In this document: piece after piece, positions 8,865 through 20,300 of the stretch
How the letters are laid out: each line of letters begins with the position of its first letter
Position numbering within the stretch: the stretch's first letter is position 1
Source: Sphingobacterium sp. CZ-UAM
GTDB taxonomy: Bacteria > Bacteroidota > Bacteroidia > Sphingobacteriales > Sphingobacteriaceae
NCBI RefSeq assembly: GCF_002000245.1
Contig: NZ_MTCM01000001.1
Coordinates: 1,054,001-1,118,000, forward strand
Length of the DNA: 64,000 bases
Direction: 5' to 3'
The notes under the pieces: generated by a model
Seen by the model: only the letters and a program-made list of their open reading frames with translations
Told to the model about the DNA's origin: nothing
The model's database searches: none
Position numbers and translations under genes: made by a program

Positions 8865-10769
8865 TCACCAATTATCGGTACGAAATGGAATTGCTAATAA
8901 TCCCTCTTTACTGATCAGGTTTGCATCTTCTGGATTATTGCTCCAGGCATAGCGAGCAGCTTGTGGATGTTTGACTGTTGGATGGCTCAGCACGACTTTA
9001 TTGTGTTGAATAAACGCATTCGCCCATACAAATTTTCGGTCCGCACCTGCTATAGCGAAATGCTGTAATGTTTTTCCATGGCGGATTGCCAATCCTTTTC
9101 CGATTTGATCAAAGGAAACCAGGATCTTATCTCCTGCTACCTGCATCCCTTGGTATCGGGGTCCGGATGCCGCTATATCTTCGCCATAGACTAGCCTACG
9201 AGCCGCTAAGAATAGCCGCTTCGCAATATCCTTTTTATTTAACGGATGAATGTCATTCCATTCCCCTAGATCGTAAGTCACCGCTAATGCCGTTTCCGGT
9301 ATTTTATGACTGACCTGAAACTGAGCTTCTCTCAGAAGCGCCCAATTTGAGCCGGTTGGAACCGTATCCTTAGGCATAAAGTTGGGGAGCTGCACCAGCA
9401 AAAAGGGAAGCTGTGCTTGTTGATACAGGGTACGCCAGTTTTTTATCAGCGCGCTTAGATAGCTTTCATAGTACTCGGGCTTACTTGTATTTGCTTCGCC
9501 CTGATACCAGATTACCCCCTTAATACGATAGTTTGCCAAGGGATAGATCATCCCATGATATAGACCCGAACCAGCTTTGGCAAGCTGCTGTAGCCGACTT
9601 TTGTACTTGTCTACCTCATGTTGATCAATTCCGACTTGCCAACGCCACTCACCGGCCAGATCTATCGCGACATCATCTATTTTCAATTGATATGGCTTAT
9701 CGGGTGTAAAGCCCCCATCGGTGCCATTGCACCGCAGTCTGATGCTCAGGCTGTTTTGTCCGGTATGAAGTATACCCGCAGGCACATCATAAACCCGTGG
9801 TGGATAACGATAAGCTGTCGTACCAATGAAATGACCGTTGATATAAACGGAATCACTGTCAGTCAAGGTGCCCAAATACAATTTCGCATGCCGACCGTCT
9901 TTGGCCGCTGGAAGCATAAAATGCTTTCGATAATATACAATACCCGGTTTGGATTCTTTTGAAATACGCCAATAATCAGGCACTTGCACAACTGGCCAGG
10001 ACGCGTCGTCAAAGTCTTCAGCGGTCCATCGATTCAGGCCCTTGTCTTTTTCAAGTATTTGGAGACTATCTGCCGCTGCCCGATCAATCAACAGGTCGGG
10101 GAACTGCTTTAAGTGCTGCTGATCAATCCAGCTTTCTATCCCCGAGCCACCCAGGCTGGAAACGAGCATTCCTACGGGAATGCCATTATGCCGGTAAGAT
10201 TCCTGCGCATAAAAATATGCTAAGGCGGTCCAGTTCATGACATCCGAAGCGATGCCCGAGTGCCACCTCGCGCCCGAAAGTATTGCTTCTTTCGGCTCCA
10301 GCGCACTATTTTGCGTCGGTACCTTAAAATAACGTATCATGTGATTATTGGAAACATTGATCTCCGGAAATCGCTCAACAAGTCGCTGGATCGGTGTTTC
10401 CATGTTCGACTGACCCGAACAGAGCCATACATCGCCAATCAGAATGTCCCGGATCACGAGTTCATTGATCTCCATGAGATATGGGCCACCATACTGCTGT
10501 GGTGGAATAGTTACGCTCCACTTACCATCCCCTCCAGTTTCGGTATAATAATAGCTCCCCCGAAAACGAAGCGTTATTTTTTCGCCCTGAGCAGCCCAGC
10601 CCCAAATCTTAAGTTCGGTATCTCGTTGTAAGACCATACAGTCGCTCACAAGTACGGGTAGGCGCAGCTCGGCCCAACAGGGCTGGAGCAGCAAGACCAA
10701 GCCAATGGCCAGCATGACATGGCGCAAAAAATATGGCACAAAAAAGAAAGCTCGCGCGCTATTCATCAT
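8865..10769 (-). CDS. Sialate O-acetylesterase-like SGNH carbohydrate esterase with inserted jelly-roll domain (CE20-like)
   Basis: Removes O-acetyl groups from polysaccharide, here most plausibly acetylated xylan. The SGNH fold is split: the block-I serine sits in LCSGQSNMETP near residue 120, the middle of the protein (about 250-370: RKHFMLPAAKDGRHAKLYLG and following) is a beta-galactosidase-type jelly roll, and the fold resumes with VIWYQGEANTSKPEYY and the catalytic Asp/His pair in DIHPLNK. This interrupted layout resembles CE20 xyloglucan acetylesterases. I set the start at 10769, because the longer frame (from 10802) would overlap the preceding gene; AGAAGGA lies just upstream of this ATG. 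A signal peptide (MLAIGLVLLLQPCWA) precedes ELRLPVLVSDCMVLQR. Confidence 0.88.
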   Translation of the reverse strand: MMNSARAFFFVPYFLRHVMLAIGLVLLLQPCWAELRLPVLVSDCMVLQRDTELKIWGWAAQGEKITLRFRGSYYYTETGGDGKWSVTIPPQQYGGPYLMEINELVIRDILIGDVWLCSGQSNMETPIQRLVERFPEINVSNNHMIRYFKVPTQNSALEPKEAILSGARWHSGIASDVMNWTALAYFYAQESYRHNGIPVGMLVSSLGGSGIESWIDQQHLKQFPDLLIDRAAADSLQILEKDKGLNRWTAEDFDDASWPVVQVPDYWRISKESKPGIVYYRKHFMLPAAKDGRHAKLYLGTLTDSDSVYINGHFIGTTAYRYPPRVYDVPAGILHTGQNSLSIRLRCNGTDGGFTPDKPYQLKIDDVAIDLAGEWRWQVGIDQHEVDKYKSRLQQLAKAGSGLYHGMIYPLANYRIKGVIWYQGEANTSKPEYYESYLSALIKNWRTLYQQAQLPFLLVQLPNFMPKDTVPTGSNWALLREAQFQVSHKIPETALAVTYDLGEWNDIHPLNKKDIAKRLFLAARRLVYGEDIAASGPRYQGMQVAGDKILVSFDQIGKGLAIRHGKTLQHFAIAGADRKFVWANAFIQHNKVVLSHPTVKHPQAARYAWSNNPEDANLISKEGLLAIPFRTDNW

Positions 10770-10780
10770 ATCCTTCTTGT

Positions 10781-12157
10781 TTATTTTCCGAACTTCCAAC
10801 AATCAAAAAATAAGATATTCGATGGCGCTTTACCTTTAAAGACAAAGTACAGATCATGGACGCCGGTGACTTTATTGGAAAGCGGCGTATCCACCGTGGT
10901 CCATCTGTCGTCACCCCCTGTCATTGGTACTGGTATTGTTGCTAAAAGTGGACCATCAACGGCATTTAACCTTACCTCCATGTTAACGTCACTATGGTGT
11001 GTTGTACCGAGTCTCGCAAAGAATGTTGTTGCCCCATTTTTACCAAAATCAACGTTTTTCAGGTTCGTGTAGGCGCCATTTTTGAGTGCTTTGATAAAAA
11101 CACCCACCTGATTATTTTGATACGATTTAACATATTCGGACCAAGAAATCGTTTCCGCCTGCGTGAGTTCATAAGGATTTAATGTAGTAAGCGCTTGGAC
11201 CCCTTCCGCGCTCATTTTCATCGCTTGCACACTGCCATCGGGATTAAACTTTAATTCCTGCACGGCGACCGAGCGTGTGAAACCACCGCCGCCTCTCAAA
11301 GCCCCATTATGGTAAAAGAAGTAACTTTTCCCCTTAAAGTCGATCACTCCGGGATGATTGGTGAAAGCCTTACCTTCTGCAGGCATGATAACACCCCTGT
11401 AGGTCCAGGGACCTTCGGCTTTGTTGCTCGTCGAATAAGCGATATATTCAGGTAAAGGACCTCCCGGCCAAAAAAGATAATACAAACTGTTTCTTTTGTA
11501 CAACCAAGGGCCTTCTTCATAGCCCGTAGGCCGTTTCGGGTCGCCCTCCCTTTTTCCGAATGCTGCGGCCGTCATCGGAACTTCAACGATATTGCCCGTA
11601 TAGGAGATCATATCTTCATTCAGCTTGACATATTTCAGCTGGGGATTGCCCCAATACATATGCGCCTGCCCATCATCATCAATAAATACAGTCGGATCAA
11701 TATCGCCCCATTCACTCTGAACAAGCGGTTTTCCCAAAGGGTCATGAAATGGCCCTAATGGGCTATCAGCGACGGCCACGCCGATCGCTCCACGATTGTT
11801 CAGCTTGGAAATGACAGGTACATACAGATAAAATTTGCCATTTTTTTCAACACATTGCGCCGCCCAGGCGTCGCCTTTTGCCCATTCAAAATCAGTATAC
11901 GAAAGGATTGCACCATGATCGGTCCAATTGACCATATCGTTGGTTGAATATGCCCGCCAGTTGTTCATATTAAACCAGGTCGATTCTTCCTCATCCTGTG
12001 TGGTATAGAGATAGAGGCGGTTATTGTATACCAATGGTGCAGGATCGGCCGTGTAGGCTGTTTGTATAATCGGATTTTGGGCCTTTAATGTATTGATCGT
12101 CACCAAGACCATAATCAGAAATCCAAAAAGTAAGCAGGTTAAAAATTGTCGTCTCAT
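10781..12157 (-). CDS. GH43 arabinoxylan arabinofuranohydrolase-like enzyme with C-terminal CBM6
   Basis: Likely removes alpha-L-arabinofuranose from arabinoxylan. The 458-aa protein has a signal peptide ending at LKAQ, then a GH43 propeller: [12 protein letters not shown] holds the base Asp, [14 protein letters not shown] the modulator Asp and [12 protein letters not shown] the acid Glu. About residue 330 onward is a CBM6-like beta-sandwich ([18 protein letters not shown] ... [22 protein letters not shown], the standard CBM6 ending), which binds xylan chains. This GH43-CBM6 arrangement is that of arabinoxylan arabinofuranohydrolases. The gene lies 6 bp after the GH43_12-like gene and 11 bp before the acetylesterase, inside one operon. 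Confidence 0.92.
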   Translation of the reverse strand: MRRQFLTCLLFGFLIMVLVTINTLKAQNPIIQTAYTADPAPLVYNNRLYLYTTQDEEESTWFNMNNWRAYSTNDMVNWTDHGAILSYTDFEWAKGDAWAAQCVEKNGKFYLYVPVISKLNNRGAIGVAVADSPLGPFHDPLGKPLVQSEWGDIDPTVFIDDDGQAHMYWGNPQLKYVKLNEDMISYTGNIVEVPMTAAAFGKREGDPKRPTGYEEGPWLYKRNSLYYLFWPGGPLPEYIAYSTSNKAEGPWTYRGVIMPAEGKAFTNHPGVIDFKGKSYFFYHNGALRGGGGFTRSVAVQELKFNPDGSVQAMKMSAEGVQALTTLNPYELTQAETISWSEYVKSYQNNQVGVFIKALKNGAYTNLKNVDFGKNGATTFFARLGTTHHSDVNMEVRLNAVDGPLLATIPVPMTGGDDRWTTVDTPLSNKVTGVHDLYFVFKGKAPSNILFFDCWKFGK

Positions 12158-12163
12158 ATCGTC

Positions 12164-14556
<2,393 letters not shown>

Positions 14557-14663
14557 TTAACAGTACATCAAATTTTAGGGTACGCAAGCAATAGAAACAA
14601 TCGTCCAATTTCAATTTAGAAACAGTAGCGGATTTAATAATTGCAACAATAGTCCATGACAAA

Positions 14664-15626
14664 TTAAGTTGCCACTTTCCTCTTGAGCACCCGCAATGCC
14701 GCTGCCACAATAGCCTCGGCGTTTAAGCCATATTTATCCATCAATGCGCTTGGCGGTCCCGATTCACCAAAGCTATCGTCTACCGCCACATATTCCTGCG
14801 GACTGGGCATTTGTTTGGCCAACAATTGTGCGACACTGTCGCCAAGTCCACCGATACGGTTATGTTCTTCAGCGGTAACGACACAGCCTGTTTTAGCAAT
14901 GGAAGTCAGTATTGCGCGCTCATCCAAAGGTTTGATGGTATGGATATTAATGATTTCGGCATCAATACCCAAGGTCTCCAGTTCCTCTCCCGCACGGATG
15001 GCTTCCCAGACAAGGTGCCCTGTTGCCAAAATGGTCACTGCGGTGCCGGGATTCAGCATGACGGCTTCACCGATCACAAATTGCTGATCTTCGGGTGTGA
15101 AAACGGGAACAACAGGTCGTCCAAACCGCAGGTAAACTGGGCCTTTGTGTCTGGCAGCAGCAAGCGTCGCAGCCTTCGTCTGATTATAATCGCAAGGGTT
15201 GATCACCGTCATTCCCGGAAGCATTTTCATCAATCCGATATCTTCCAATATCTGATGGGTCGCTCCGTCTTCGCCCAAGGTCAGGCCAGCGTGTGAAGCT
15301 GCGATTTTTACGTTTTTATCGGAGTAAGCAATAGATTGCCGGATCTGGTCGTATACCCGTCCTGTCGAAAAATTGGCAAATGTCCCTGTGAACGGTATTT
15401 TTCCACCGATGGTAAGTCCTGCCGCAATTCCCATCATATTTGCTTCGGCAATGCCGATCTGAAAGAAACGTTCCGGAAAGGCCTTGATAAAATCGTTCAT
15501 TTTGAGGGAACCAATGAGATCTGCGCAGAGAGCAACCACATTTTCGTCCTCCTTTCCTGCTTCCAGCAAACCGGCACCAAATCCAGAACGTGTGTCTTTT
15601 GATTCTGTATATGTATATTTCTTCAT
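14664..15626 (-). CDS. Transketolase, C-terminal subunit (pyrimidine-binding and C-terminal domains)
   Basis: Second half of a split transketolase. The 320-aa protein starts with the pyrimidine-binding fold (ESKDTRSGFGAGLLEAGKED; the GIAEANMMGIAAGLTIGG segment holds the Glu that activates thiamine diphosphate) and ends with the transketolase C-terminal domain (VTILATGHLVWEAIRAGEEL, VVTAEEHNRIGGLGDSV). With the N-terminal subunit it moves two-carbon units between xylulose-5-phosphate and ribose- or erythrose-phosphates. No signal peptide: cytoplasmic. It lies 26 bp after the N-terminal subunit gene. Its place at the head of a hemicellulase operon suggests extra pentose-phosphate capacity when xylan is eaten. 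A deoxyxylulose-phosphate synthase is unlikely, because the protein is split in the transketolase manner. Confidence 0.93.
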   Translation of the reverse strand: MKKYTYTESKDTRSGFGAGLLEAGKEDENVVALCADLIGSLKMNDFIKAFPERFFQIGIAEANMMGIAAGLTIGGKIPFTGTFANFSTGRVYDQIRQSIAYSDKNVKIAASHAGLTLGEDGATHQILEDIGLMKMLPGMTVINPCDYNQTKAATLAAARHKGPVYLRFGRPVVPVFTPEDQQFVIGEAVMLNPGTAVTILATGHLVWEAIRAGEELETLGIDAEIINIHTIKPLDERAILTSIAKTGCVVTAEEHNRIGGLGDSVAQLLAKQMPSPQEYVAVDDSFGESGPPSALMDKYGLNAEAIVAAALRVLKRKVAT

Positions 15627-15652
15627 CTTAATTCTATTTCAAAATCTTCATC

Positions 15653-16519
15653 CTAGGAGATGATATAATCACCCAATGTTTCTGCATTCTGCCTTAAGGC
15701 GGCACGCAGCTGCTCATCGTTGGGCGCTATACCGTGCCATTTATGCGAGCCCATCATGAAATCGACGCCATTACCCATTTCGGTATGGAGCAACAGCATG
15801 ACTGGCTGGCCAGCTCCGGTTGAAGCCTGCGCTTTACGAAGTCCTGAAATCACAGATCCAATATCATTTCCACGCATGATTTCAATAACCTTCCAACCAA
15901 AAGCCATCCATTTGCGGGGCAGATCGCCCAGCGAAAGGACATCGTTGGTGGCGCCGTCAATCTGGGCACCATTGTAATCTACAATACCGATCAGATTGTC
16001 CATTTTGTTGTGGGCGGCATACATCGCCGCTTCCCATACCTGTCCCTCCTGCAACTCGCCATCTCCCATCAGTGCATATACCAATTGTTTATCCTTATTG
16101 AGTTTTTTTGCTTGGGCAGCACCGATAGCAACAGAAAGACCTTGCCCTAGGGATCCTGAAGCGACACGGATGCCTGGTAGTCCTTCATGTGTTGTCGGAT
16201 GTCCCTGAAGTCGTGAATTGAGTTTTCTAAAGGTGGCAAGCTCATCGATGGGGAAATATCCTGCCCGCGCCAAAACACTGTAAAATACCGGAGATATATG
16301 TCCATTGGAAAGGAAAAACAGATCCTCCCCTTCACCATTCAGATCAAACTGATCGTTGCGCTGCATCAATTCGAAATATAAACAGACCAACAGCTCGGTA
16401 CAGCCCAATGACCCACCAGGATGTCCCGACTGACAGCCATGTACCATGCGAACAATATCTCTCCGGACCTGCTTAACGATAGCCTCTAAATTATGTATAC
16501 TATGTTTCGTCATGACCAT
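15653..16519 (-). CDS. Transketolase, N-terminal subunit (thiamine diphosphate-binding)
   Basis: First half of the split transketolase. HGCQSGHPGGSLGCTELLVCLYF holds the conserved His/Gly motif, and YALMGDGELQEGQVWEAAMYAAHNKMDNLIGIVDYN is the ThDP/Mg-binding motif (GDG ... N). FLSNGHISPVFYSVLA and GSLGQGLSVAIGAA are further family marks. I place the start at 16519 (288 aa): a longer frame from 16543 would overlap the transaldolase stop by 23 bp, whereas this ATG comes one base after that stop. A third Met at 16513 is possible. Cytoplasmic. It is co-transcribed with transaldolase upstream and its partner subunit downstream. Confidence 0.93.
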   Translation of the reverse strand: MVMTKHSIHNLEAIVKQVRRDIVRMVHGCQSGHPGGSLGCTELLVCLYFELMQRNDQFDLNGEGEDLFFLSNGHISPVFYSVLARAGYFPIDELATFRKLNSRLQGHPTTHEGLPGIRVASGSLGQGLSVAIGAAQAKKLNKDKQLVYALMGDGELQEGQVWEAAMYAAHNKMDNLIGIVDYNGAQIDGATNDVLSLGDLPRKWMAFGWKVIEIMRGNDIGSVISGLRKAQASTGAGQPVMLLLHTEMGNGVDFMMGSHKWHGIAPNDEQLRAALRQNAETLGDYIIS

Positions 16520-16520
16520 C

Positions 16521-17189
16521 TCAATTGTTACTTTGTGCGGCAACGCGTTTATGATCAGCTAAAAATTGGGCAAGTCCACTATCCGTCAATGGATGTTTTA
16601 ATAGGGAGAAGATCGCCTGCAAAGGTCCGGTCATGACATCCGCACCGATCTTGGCACAACCTAGTATATGCGCACTATGACGGACTGAAGCCGCAAGAAT
16701 TTGGGTCTGAAAAGCATAATTGTCATAGATGGTCCGTATTTCACGGATCAGCGCCAATCCATCGACGGAGATGTCATCGAGCCTGCCCACAAAAGGCGAT
16801 ACATAGGTAGCTCCTGCTTTCGCGGCCAAGAGCGCTTGGCCCGCGGAAAATACCAGGGTACAGTTGGTCTTAATTTGTTTTGTGCTAAAATATTTGATCG
16901 CTTTAATGCCGTCTTCGGTCATTGGCACCTTAACAACAATCTTATTGTCCAAGGCTGCCAGGAGCAAACCCTCTTCAATCATTGCGTTATATTCTGTCGA
17001 AATGACTTCAGCACTTACATCACCTTCTACAATAGCACAGATCGCTTTGTAATGCGCATGTACATGGGCTGTTCCTGTAATGCCCTCTTTAGCCATGAGC
17101 GAAGGATTGGTCGTTACGCCATCTAAGACACCTAAATTTTGAGCCATACGAATCTCACTGAGACTTGCGGTATCGATAAAAAATTTCAT
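16521..17189 (-). CDS. fsa: Fructose-6-phosphate aldolase-type transaldolase (FSA/TalC family)
   Basis: A 222-aa, single-domain class I aldolase. [17 protein letters not shown] and [18 protein letters not shown] are hallmark motifs of the short FSA/TalC group; the Schiff-base Lys is in [16 protein letters not shown], followed by [31 protein letters not shown]. Members act as transaldolase in the pentose phosphate pathway or as fructose-6-phosphate aldolase; the linked transketolase favours transaldolase here. It is the first gene of the eight-gene operon and lies about 50 nt downstream of a promoter with the shared operator, so it should respond to the xylan sensor. Confidence 0.93.
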   Translation of the reverse strand: MKFFIDTASLSEIRMAQNLGVLDGVTTNPSLMAKEGITGTAHVHAHYKAICAIVEGDVSAEVISTEYNAMIEEGLLLAALDNKIVVKVPMTEDGIKAIKYFSTKQIKTNCTLVFSAGQALLAAKAGATYVSPFVGRLDDISVDGLALIREIRTIYDNYAFQTQILAASVRHSAHILGCAKIGADVMTGPLQAIFSLLKHPLTDSGLAQFLADHKRVAAQSNN

Positions 17190-17245
17190 TTTTTTGAGTT
17201 GATTAGTTTTTGTATTCGCCGGATCTCCAGCGATTGGTTATAGGA

Positions 17246-17309
17246 CAAAACTATCGCTTTCAGCCAGATACGATTGCAACAAATAAAAAAAAGAAGGGTA
17301 AAAATGTTT
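17246..17309 (-). promoter_or_regulatory. Promoter and putative HTCS operator of the transaldolase-hemicellulase operon
   Basis: Minus strand: AAACATTTTTA (17299-17309), 14 nt beginning CCCTTC, ATTTG (17280-17284) running into TTGCAA, 26 nt, then TAGTTTTG (17246-17253), a perfect TAnnTTTG box. AACCAAT (17233-17239) follows 6 nt after the box, about where transcription should begin. The whole stretch closely matches the promoter of the SusC gene at 53104-56211. Confidence 0.75.
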
Positions 17310-17328
17310 AAAACAGATTACCCTTCTT
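17281..17328 (-). terminator. Intrinsic terminator of the HTCS gene, overlapping the next operon's operator
   Basis: On the minus strand an 11-bp perfect stem (17318-17328 pairing with 17291-17301) with a 16-nt loop is followed by TTTTTTATTT. It lies just after the HTCS stop. A further hairpin, CAACGGTTG/CAACCGTTG (17358-17385), spans the stop codon. Part of this stem is also the conserved operator sequence of the downstream promoter. Confidence 0.75.
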
Positions 17329-17371
17329 ATAAAATGCACTAAAACGATGTTTTTAGGCAACGGTTGTATGC

Positions 17372-20300
17372 TTATTCAACCGTTGTACTTTTTTGCGACT
17401 GGATGTATTCACTTGGCGTCATTTGATATTTAGCCTTGAAGACTTTTGTAAAATAGTTTGGATTGGCAAATCCCGTTTCGTAAGCGATCTCAGAAATGGA
17501 CTTATCGCTTTTTTCTAACAAGTTCGCCGCCTTTTCTAGTTTTACTGAGCGGATAAAATCTACGGGTGACATTCCGGTAAGTTCCAGCAGTTTGTTGTAG
17601 AGGGAGGCTCTGCTCATCGAGGTGTGGGCACTCAAGGCTTCGACCGACAACTGCGGATTATCGATATTATCGTGCACATAACTGAGCACTTTCTGTAGAA
17701 ATTTATCCTTTTCGGATTTGATCTTCATTTCGGGAGCTAGTATAGATACCTGTTTACTGTAGACTTCCTTAAACGCCTGGTTCAGCTGCAGCAAACTGTT
17801 AACCTTAGCCACCAGGACATCCATATCAAAGGGCTTGGTCAGGTAACCCACCGCACCCGACTCAAGGCCACAGACAAGGCCGTTATCCACCTGCGATGCC
17901 GTCAGTAAAACGACAGGGATATGTTTTGTCCGCTTATCCTGAGCAAGCTTCTGTGAAAATTCCATACCGTTCATATAGGGCATCTGAACATCGCTCACCA
18001 CAAGGTCCGGATGGTGAAACAGTGCCTTTTGCCAACCGTCCTTCCCGTTGGTGGCCTCGATAATCTGATAATGCTCTTTGAGAGACTCGTGGAGGTAGTA
18101 CCTAAAATCTTCATCATCTTCAATAATCAACACCAGCGGACTTTGTCTAAGCTCTAGCGGCTGTGCCGATACAACCGTCTCCGGCTCTTGTAGCCCTTCG
18201 TGTAGCGGCTCGGCCTGATCCAGCCATAGGTCAAATTTAAAGGTGCTCCCACTGTCGGGCTGGCTGTTTACCGAAATCTCGCCATGGTACATCTGAACAA
18301 ATGACTGGGCGATCGAAAGCCCAATACCGGAACCCTGGCTTGCTACCATACCCTCCGTATCATGCTGAAAAAAGCTTTCAAATATCGACTGCTGCAATTG
18401 CTCCGGGATACCTATGCCCGTATCACGCACCTCAAGATACACATGCAGTTTGGTGTCGACCATGCTTACCGAAGATATTGTTACTGCGATATCCCCACCC
18501 TTTTTCGTGAATTTGAAGGCATTATAGATTAAATTGAATAAGACGCGCTCAACCTTATTACGGTCAAATCGGCAATATAATTTTTCCTGGCAAGGATAAA
18601 AAGAATAATCTATTCCTTTTTGCAAGGCCATGTCCTGAAATGAGCGATATACTTCCTGCACAAAAGAGACCAGCTCACCGGCTTCATCCTGCAATTTCAG
18701 TTCATGGTATTCCATTTTTCGAAAATCAAGTAACTGATTGACCAGGTTCAGCAGGCGACGTGCATTACGGCTGATCAAATTAAGTTGGTCACCCAGTTTG
18801 CTATCTTTATTTTTAGCGACCAAAGCATCTATCGGGCCCATGATCAGAGAGATCGGCGTGCGGAATTCATGACTTAAGTTGGTTAAAAACCTGATCTTCA
18901 TCGCATCCACTTGATGCTTGGTCTCCGCATCCCTTTTTTGCTGTTCAATCAGCTGCCGCGCCTGGATGCGTTCCTGCTCAAGGGCAAATTTCTGCTTCAA
19001 CTTTAGAATACCACGGTGCCTGATGGACAGCAGCACTGCGACGAAGGCCAGTACATAAAATAAATAGGCATAAATTGTACGCCAAAAAGGTGGCGCAACG
19101 TGTATCGCTATCGATTTAATTTCCTTGTTCCAAACACCATCATTGTTGCTTGCACGTACCTCAAAGACATAATCCCCGGGATCCAAGTTCGTATAATAGG
19201 CGCTATTTTCCTTTCCGTTACGAATCCAGTTTTTGTCGAAACCCACAAGGCGGTACTCATATTGGTTATCTTCCGGCACGGTAAGGTTTAGTGCCGCAAA
19301 AGAGATTGAAAAATTCTGCTTATACTTCAGGTTGATGCGATCAGCGGTCAACAGAGACTGTTGTATCGGACCTTTTTCGCTAGGCTGAATGATCACGTTG
19401 TCAATCTTTAGGTCGGTCAGTGCGACCTTGGCCGGATTGCTGTTGGTTTTTAAATGAGCGGGATAAAAATGGTTAAACCCCTTCTGTCCGCCAAAGTAAA
19501 TTTCTCCGTCATCCATTTTTAACGATGCTCCGAGCATAAACGCGCCTTCTTGCAATCCGACTGCATTTGAATAATTCTTAAACTTATTTTGTGCTGGAGA
19601 ATAACAACTCAAACCTTTGTTCGTTGAAAACCAGATCCGCCCCCTATCGTCTTCGATAATGCTCTGGATGGCACCATTCGCGAGTCCATCTTTTTCAGAA
19701 AGCGTCTCAAATACTGATTTTCCTTTTCGCAGCAGACCGACCCCATTACCGTTTGTTCCGACCCATAAATTCCCTTTTTTATCCGTATGTATAGCTAATA
19801 TATAATTGCTTGGAAGCTTATTTTTTGCTTTATCATAAAGTGTCGCCCGCTGTTTGAGGGGGGCATACATCAGCAGTCCCGAGCCGTAGGTACCTATCCA
19901 CATGTTGTGTTCCTGATCTTCCGCCAGCGCACGTATAAAATTCCCCGGCAGCTCGATCCCATCGTCTGACTGCTCTTCGCGCTTATATTTTTTGACAATT
20001 CCGCTCCCCTTTTGGATGATGTTCACACCGCCGCCGTTTGTCCCGACCCAGGTGTTTCCCCGAAAGTCAACTTTCAAACAAAAAATATCGTTACTATTTA
20101 AGTTGTCTGTTCTACTGCCAGCAGTGTATCTTTTGAGGTTTCCAGAAGGGAGGTCATAACAGATCAGTCCCTGCTGATAGGTGCCGATCCAAAGCTGGTC
20201 CAGGTTTCTTTCCAAGGTCAGTACCGTAAGATCTTTAGGCAGGTTGGCAGAAAGTGCAACGGGTGACAATCGATCCGTAGTGCGGTCGTATTTCCAAATG

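Noticed and set aside
17291..17329. The operator element at the transaldolase promoter as only a terminator repeat
   Set aside because: The same element occurs before SusC (56433-56462) without any pairing partner, so the conservation cannot be due to a shared terminator.
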